Origin: CAZYQW01 sp964649825
GTDB taxonomy: Bacteria > Planctomycetota > B15-G4 > JADJEK01
Direction: 5' to 3'
DNA length: 64,000 bases
NCBI GenBank assembly: GCA_964649825.1
Contig: CAZYQW010000096.1
Span: 1 to 64,000 of the forward strand
The position numbers were made by a program, and so were the translations under genes. Position 1 is the first letter of the stretch. Each line of letters opens with the position of its first letter. This document shows, one piece after another, positions 60,795 through 64,000 of this stretch. Below the pieces are notes generated by a model. That model was not told the origin of the DNA. It worked only from the letters and a program-made list of their open reading frames with translations, and searched no databases.

Positions 60795-61709
60795 TCAGGA
60801 TAGCAGCGTCGCCGCGATCTCGTCGAGTCGCCCCTCCGCGACGCCGCGTCCCGTCGGGACGAACTGCGTCACGTCGAGCCGCGCGAGGATCGTGCGGAGG
60901 ATGAGGTAGCCGGCCGGGACGAGGGCGAGGTGATCCAGGTCGATCCCAAGTCGCGTCGCCAGCTTGCCTCGATCGTGCGACCAGAACCTTGCGAAGAGCG
61001 CCGGAAGCGCGTCGCGATCGAACGGTCGCCCCCTGCCCACGAAGGTCAGGTACGGCTCGCCTTGCTCGTACGCGGCGAGGATGCCTGCCGCGCCGCCCGC
61101 GCAGAATGTCACGCGCGGCCACGCGGGCGTCACGCCGAGCGCGTCGACGCGCCGCAGCACCTCGCGCTCGAGCGCCGCCTCCCCGCCGCCCGAGCGGAGC
61201 ACCGCCTCGGTGAGGGTGACGACACCGAGCTCGATCGAGCGCGCGAAGCGGGGCGTGTTCGGGCGTTCGAGGATCACCTCGGTCGAGCTGCCGCCGATGT
61301 CGATCAACGCGCATTCCGACCGGTCTCGAGCCAACGATCGAACGCCGCGCATCGCGAGCTCGGCCTCGCGCTCACCGCTCACGATCTCGATCTCTGCTCC
61401 GATTCGCGCCTCGAGGATCGACCGCGCCTCCTCGCGGTTCCGCGCGCCGCGGAACGCGCCGGTCGCGACCGCGGCCACGGTCGCGTCCGGGGTCCACAGC
61501 TCGGCGAGCATGCGCACGATCTCGCGGCCCGTGCGTTCGATCGGCTCGAGCCGCAGCGTCTGTGACTCCATCAGGCCCGCCGCGATCCGCGTGACCGCCA
61601 CCAGCTTCTGGATATCCGACGTAACCCCTTTGTTGATAATGGTTCCACGCACGACACGAACCATGTTCGAGCCGATGTCGATCGCCAACGCGCGGCGGAC
61701 GGCGCTCAT
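60795..61709 (-). CDS. Exopolyphosphatase / pppGpp phosphatase (Ppx/GppA family)
   Basis: 304 residues, the short single-module form without a C-terminal HD extension. The actin-like ATPase fold shows the N-terminal ALAIDIGSNMVRVVRG phosphate-1 motif, EIVSGEREAELAM with the family catalytic Glu region, and ALIDIGGSSTEVIL phosphate-2 motif. Ppx/GppA proteins hydrolyse inorganic polyphosphate or pppGpp, and the sequence does not tell which. It precedes lepB by 4 nt and is transcribed away from the divergent gene at 61918, 208 nt apart. Confidence 0.9.
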   Translation of the reverse strand: MSAVRRALAIDIGSNMVRVVRGTIINKGVTSDIQKLVAVTRIAAGLMESQTLRLEPIERTGREIVRMLAELWTPDATVAAVATGAFRGARNREEARSILEARIGAEIEIVSGEREAELAMRGVRSLARDRSECALIDIGGSSTEVILERPNTPRFARSIELGVVTLTEAVLRSGGGEAALEREVLRRVDALGVTPAWPRVTFCAGGAAGILAAYEQGEPYLTFVGRGRPFDRDALPALFARFWSHDRGKLATRLGIDLDHLALVPAGYLILRTILARLDVTQFVPTGRGVAEGRLDEIAATLLS

Positions 61710-61836
61710 CTTCGACCGTTTCGCGAGAAAAGCCGGTGAAGCCCGTAACCAACGGTCTCAGTGGAAGTTGAGAGATCGGCGGCCATGAGGTCACGGTTGC
61801 TTTGCTTCGCTTCCAAACGAGGGTTCCCTTGGGGTC

Positions 61837-61842
61837 TATAAT
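61837..61842 (+). promoter_or_regulatory. Possible -10 element (TATAAT)
   Basis: An exact TATAAT occurs 76 nt before the gene at 61918, in a region otherwise very GC-rich. No good -35 element was found at 16-18 nt spacing. A chance match is possible, but its AT content stands out. Confidence 0.35.
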
Positions 61843-61917
61843 CGTTCGGGGCGAGGGGCTCCACCGCTTCGGTGGCTCGATGACTCAAACCACGAACAAC
61901 GCAGAGGTGCGGCGACG

Positions 61918-63066
61918 ATGGCTCCTACGGAACGCGCAGTCCTGAAGAAGCTGCTGGATCACTATGACCAGCTCGGGCTGCTGCGGGAACGCCTGAACGG
62001 CGAAGAAACGATCGGCGCCAGCGAGACGAAGCGGCTGCAGCAGCAGAGCAAGCGGAAGATCGATGCGATCGCGCGGGATCTCCGGGAGCTCCCCGGCCAG
62101 TCGTCGCTCGGCGGGTTGTTCCATCGTTACAAGCTGAACAAGTACCAGTCGGTGTTCCTCCTGGCGCTCCTGCGTCGCCGGCTCACCGCGGAGAACCCGT
62201 ACCTGAACGGCCGCGAGCTGCTGAGCCTCGTGTTCGACTCCTCGTACGACATCCTTCGCGGCTGCAGCTTCCTCGAGCCGACCGGAACCCTGCAGACGGC
62301 GGGGCTCGTCGTCCCGCATCTGCGCGACGAAGGCGAGGACGCGGAGGACCTGCTCGAGGCGTCGTTCAAGCTCGCCGACCGCGTCTTCCGGCTCGTGCGC
62401 AGCACGTTCCTCGCCCAGAAGCAGATCCGGCTGCCCGGCGGGCGGGCGATGCTCCAGCCGTACCGGAACAACCATCAGTACGTGCTCGACATGCGGCGAC
62501 TCGCCTTGCTCTATCGCAAGCGCGCCGCGAAGATCTTCCAGTTCGACTACTGGGACGACGTCGGCATCGGCACCGCCGAGTCGGTCACCACGTTGAATCA
62601 GCAGATCCAGCGGTTCCGCGACAAGATCCGCGGGGCGCTCGAGGAGTCGAAGCGCGCGATCGAGTTCCCCCTCGTCGCGCTGCGCGACGAGTTCCGGCTC
62701 GACGAGGAGGACGTGATCGTCCTGATCACGCTCTTGTTCCAGGAGCTGCTCGAGGGGAGTGCGTTCCTCGACGCGGTCGACCTCGTGAAGTTGATCTCGA
62801 CCAGCGAGGAGGATCTCCTCCGGCGGCGGCGCTTCCTGGGCAAGCGCAGCGTCTTGATCCGCAACAACCTCGTCGCGATCGAGGAGATGGTGAACGACAA
62901 GGAGCTGACGGCCGAGGTCTACCTGCCCAACTGGGTCGTCGACCGCATCCTGGGCGAGGACGGCCGCCAGAAGATCGACGCGGACGCGCGCCTCGACTTC
63001 CACGACTACCTGCAGAACCTCGGGTCGTCCGAGGACTTCTTCGAGGACCTCGAGTCGATCGACTGA
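61918..63066 (+). CDS. Cytoplasmic helical protein, unrecognised (possibly winged-helix AAA-adaptor-like)
   Basis: 382 residues; the ATG is preceded by gaggtgcgg. No signal or membrane segment. The N-terminus is a coiled coil (TERAVLKKLLDHYDQLGLLR to QQQSKRKIDAIARDL). Two similar segments then occur: LGGLFHRYKLNKYQSVFLLA with LLRRRLTAENPYLNG, and RDEFRLDEEDVIVLITLLFQ. Their layout resembles the helical/winged-helix N-terminal domain of some bacterial AAA+ ATPases, but no Walker motif is present. It could be a stand-alone version of that domain. The last 50 residues are acidic. Function is unknown. Confidence 0.78.
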   Translation: MAPTERAVLKKLLDHYDQLGLLRERLNGEETIGASETKRLQQQSKRKIDAIARDLRELPGQSSLGGLFHRYKLNKYQSVFLLALLRRRLTAENPYLNGRELLSLVFDSSYDILRGCSFLEPTGTLQTAGLVVPHLRDEGEDAEDLLEASFKLADRVFRLVRSTFLAQKQIRLPGGRAMLQPYRNNHQYVLDMRRLALLYRKRAAKIFQFDYWDDVGIGTAESVTTLNQQIQRFRDKIRGALEESKRAIEFPLVALRDEFRLDEEDVIVLITLLFQELLEGSAFLDAVDLVKLISTSEEDLLRRRRFLGKRSVLIRNNLVAIEEMVNDKELTAEVYLPNWVVDRILGEDGRQKIDADARLDFHDYLQNLGSSEDFFEDLESID

Positions 63067-63159
63067 CGAAGTTTCCCGTCCTCGCGCACGCGGCCGGGCT
63101 CGATAGGATCCGCGGATCGCAACCCGGACGCGCGGCCCGCCAAGCGGGCGCGACCGATC

Positions 63160-64000
63160 GTGAACCCGGTCCTCGGCGGCATCCTCGGCTACGTAGTCGT
63201 CCAGCTCATCGTCGGGCTCGTCGTCTCGCGCCGCATCAAGACCGAAGCGGACTACCTCGTCGCCGGACGGCGCCTCGGCGGACCGCTCGCCGTCTTCTCG
63301 ATCTTCGCGACCTGGTTCGGCGCGGAGACGTGCATCGGCGCGGCGGGCGGGAGCTACTCCGACGGGCTCGCCGCCACGTCGGCCGACCCGTTCGGCTACG
63401 CGTTCTGCATCTTCCTCATGGGAGCGATCTTCGCCGTCCCGCTCTGGCGGCGGAAGCTGATCACGTTGGCCGATCTGTTTCGCGCGCAGTTCTCGCCGGG
63501 CGTCGAGCGGCTCGCGTCGATCCTCATGATTCCGACGTCGGTCCTCTGGGCCGCCGCCCAGATCCGCGCGTTCGGTCAGGTGCTCGCCGCGAACTCCGAC
63601 GCGCTCTCCGTCGACCAGGCGATCGCGATCGCGACGGCGGTCGTCCTCCTCTACACGATCGTGGGAGGGCTCCTTGCCGACGCGTACACCGACCTCGTGC
63701 AGGGTGCATTGCTGATGATCGGGCTCGTCGTGCTGCTCGTCCTCGTGCTCGGCGAGACGGGCGGCCTCGCGCAAGCGATCGATCGGATCCCCCGCGACCA
63801 TCTCTCGTTCCGCGCCGAAGGCGAGTCGCTGGTCTCCGTCCTGAACGCTTGGTGCATCCCCATCCTCGGGTCGCTGATGGCGCAGGAGCTGATCTCGCGG
63901 GTGAGCGCGGCGCGAACCGCGACGTTGGCGCGGAGGGCCGCGCTGATCGCGAGCGCGGCCTATCTCGCGTTCGGTTTGATCCCGGTCTTCATCGGCCTCT
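63160..64000 (+). CDS. Sodium:solute symporter family protein, 3' end outside window
   Basis: 280 residues visible from a GTG at 63160; the frame is open to the right edge. The start is VLGGILGYVVVQLIVGLVVS, followed by KTEADYLVAGRRLGGPLAVF, FATWFGAETCIGAAGGSYSD and WRRKLITLADLFRAQFSPGV, which match the first helices of SSS-family (SLC5-like) transporters with the YLVAGR and ATWFGAET signatures. Further helices continue to the end of the window (MLIGLVV, IPILGSLMAQELISRVSA). It moves a solute into the cell with Na+. The solute is unknown. A hairpin (gcccgc/gcgggc, 63135-63149) lies just before the start. Confidence 0.85.
   Translation, partial: MNPVLGGILGYVVVQLIVGLVVSRRIKTEADYLVAGRRLGGPLAVFSIFATWFGAETCIGAAGGSYSDGLAATSADPFGYAFCIFLMGAIFAVPLWRRKLITLADLFRAQFSPGVERLASILMIPTSVLWAAAQIRAFGQVLAANSDALSVDQAIAIATAVVLLYTIVGGLLADAYTDLVQGALLMIGLVVLLVLVLGETGGLAQAIDRIPRDHLSFRAEGESLVSVLNAWCIPILGSLMAQELISRVSAARTATLARRAALIASAAYLAFGLIPVFIGL

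Noticed and set aside
63135..63149. Short hairpin gcccgc/gcgggc before the symporter
   Set aside because: Only 6 bp with a 3-nt loop and no T-run; common by chance in GC-rich DNA.

Overview
The window is very GC-rich, gene-dense chromosomal DNA from a bacterium, most likely an uncultured or deep-branching member of the Planctomycetota. This assignment is inferred from gene content. It has several ECF sigma factors (two of the large-insert X6-type, one truncated), Ser/Thr protein kinases fused to TPR tails, many long secreted proteins built from FG-GAP, ELWxxDGT, DxNxDGDxxD or CRTAC/ASPIC repeats, sulfatase-like lipoproteins ending in an ELGYL/ELGYV motif, and a type I signal peptidase with a large insertion. 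No rRNA, tRNA or CRISPR array was found. Layout: 1-8361 (+) holds the 3' part of an rRNA m5C methyltransferase with an RGG-repeat N-terminus, a TIM-barrel isomerase-like protein, a small Cys/His protein, a glyoxalase-fold protein, a secreted thioredoxin-like/HEAT protein and a membrane kinase with TPRs. 8405-16603 (-) is a tight eight-gene operon, dapE-asd-lysC-dapB-dapA-dapD-dapC-lysA. It takes aspartate to diaminopimelate/lysine by the succinylase route, lacks only dapF, and most of its junctions are 4-nt stop/start overlaps. 16604-17772 is a small graveyard of mobile DNA, with an IS91-like transposase scrap and a dead integron-integrase C-terminus. 17773-25024 carries three secreted proteins, a HAD-hydrolase scrap and a LeuA-like DRE-TIM metallolyase. 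25153-34674 has a sigma factor divergent from a run of four + strand genes: an alkaline-phosphatase-superfamily lipoprotein, a GT-C glycosyltransferase, a surface-repeat lipoprotein and a three-domain APH kinase/M23 peptidase-like/class III aminotransferase fusion. 34744-51508 is dominated by large exported repeat proteins, interrupted by an ECF sigma factor followed by a kinase carrying an anti-sigma-like zinc motif, a second sulfatase-like lipoprotein and a small membrane protein. 51513-61709 (-) holds a SNF2 helicase and a seven-gene same-strand block: Ppx/GppA phosphatase, signal peptidase I, ECF sigma factor, anti-sigma factor, DUF3106-like protein, TPR lipoprotein and CRTAC1/ASPIC protein. 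61918-64000 (+) has an unrecognised cytoplasmic protein and the start of a sodium:solute symporter. The strongest cross-window pattern is a C-terminal domain of about 120-130 residues shared by seven otherwise unrelated exported proteins, which looks like a common surface-targeting or adhesion module. Other points of interest are the three-domain fusion enzyme, the complete DAP operon with an atypical LysA, the kinase with an anti-sigma-like zinc motif beside an ECF sigma factor, and the decayed integron/IS91 remnants.
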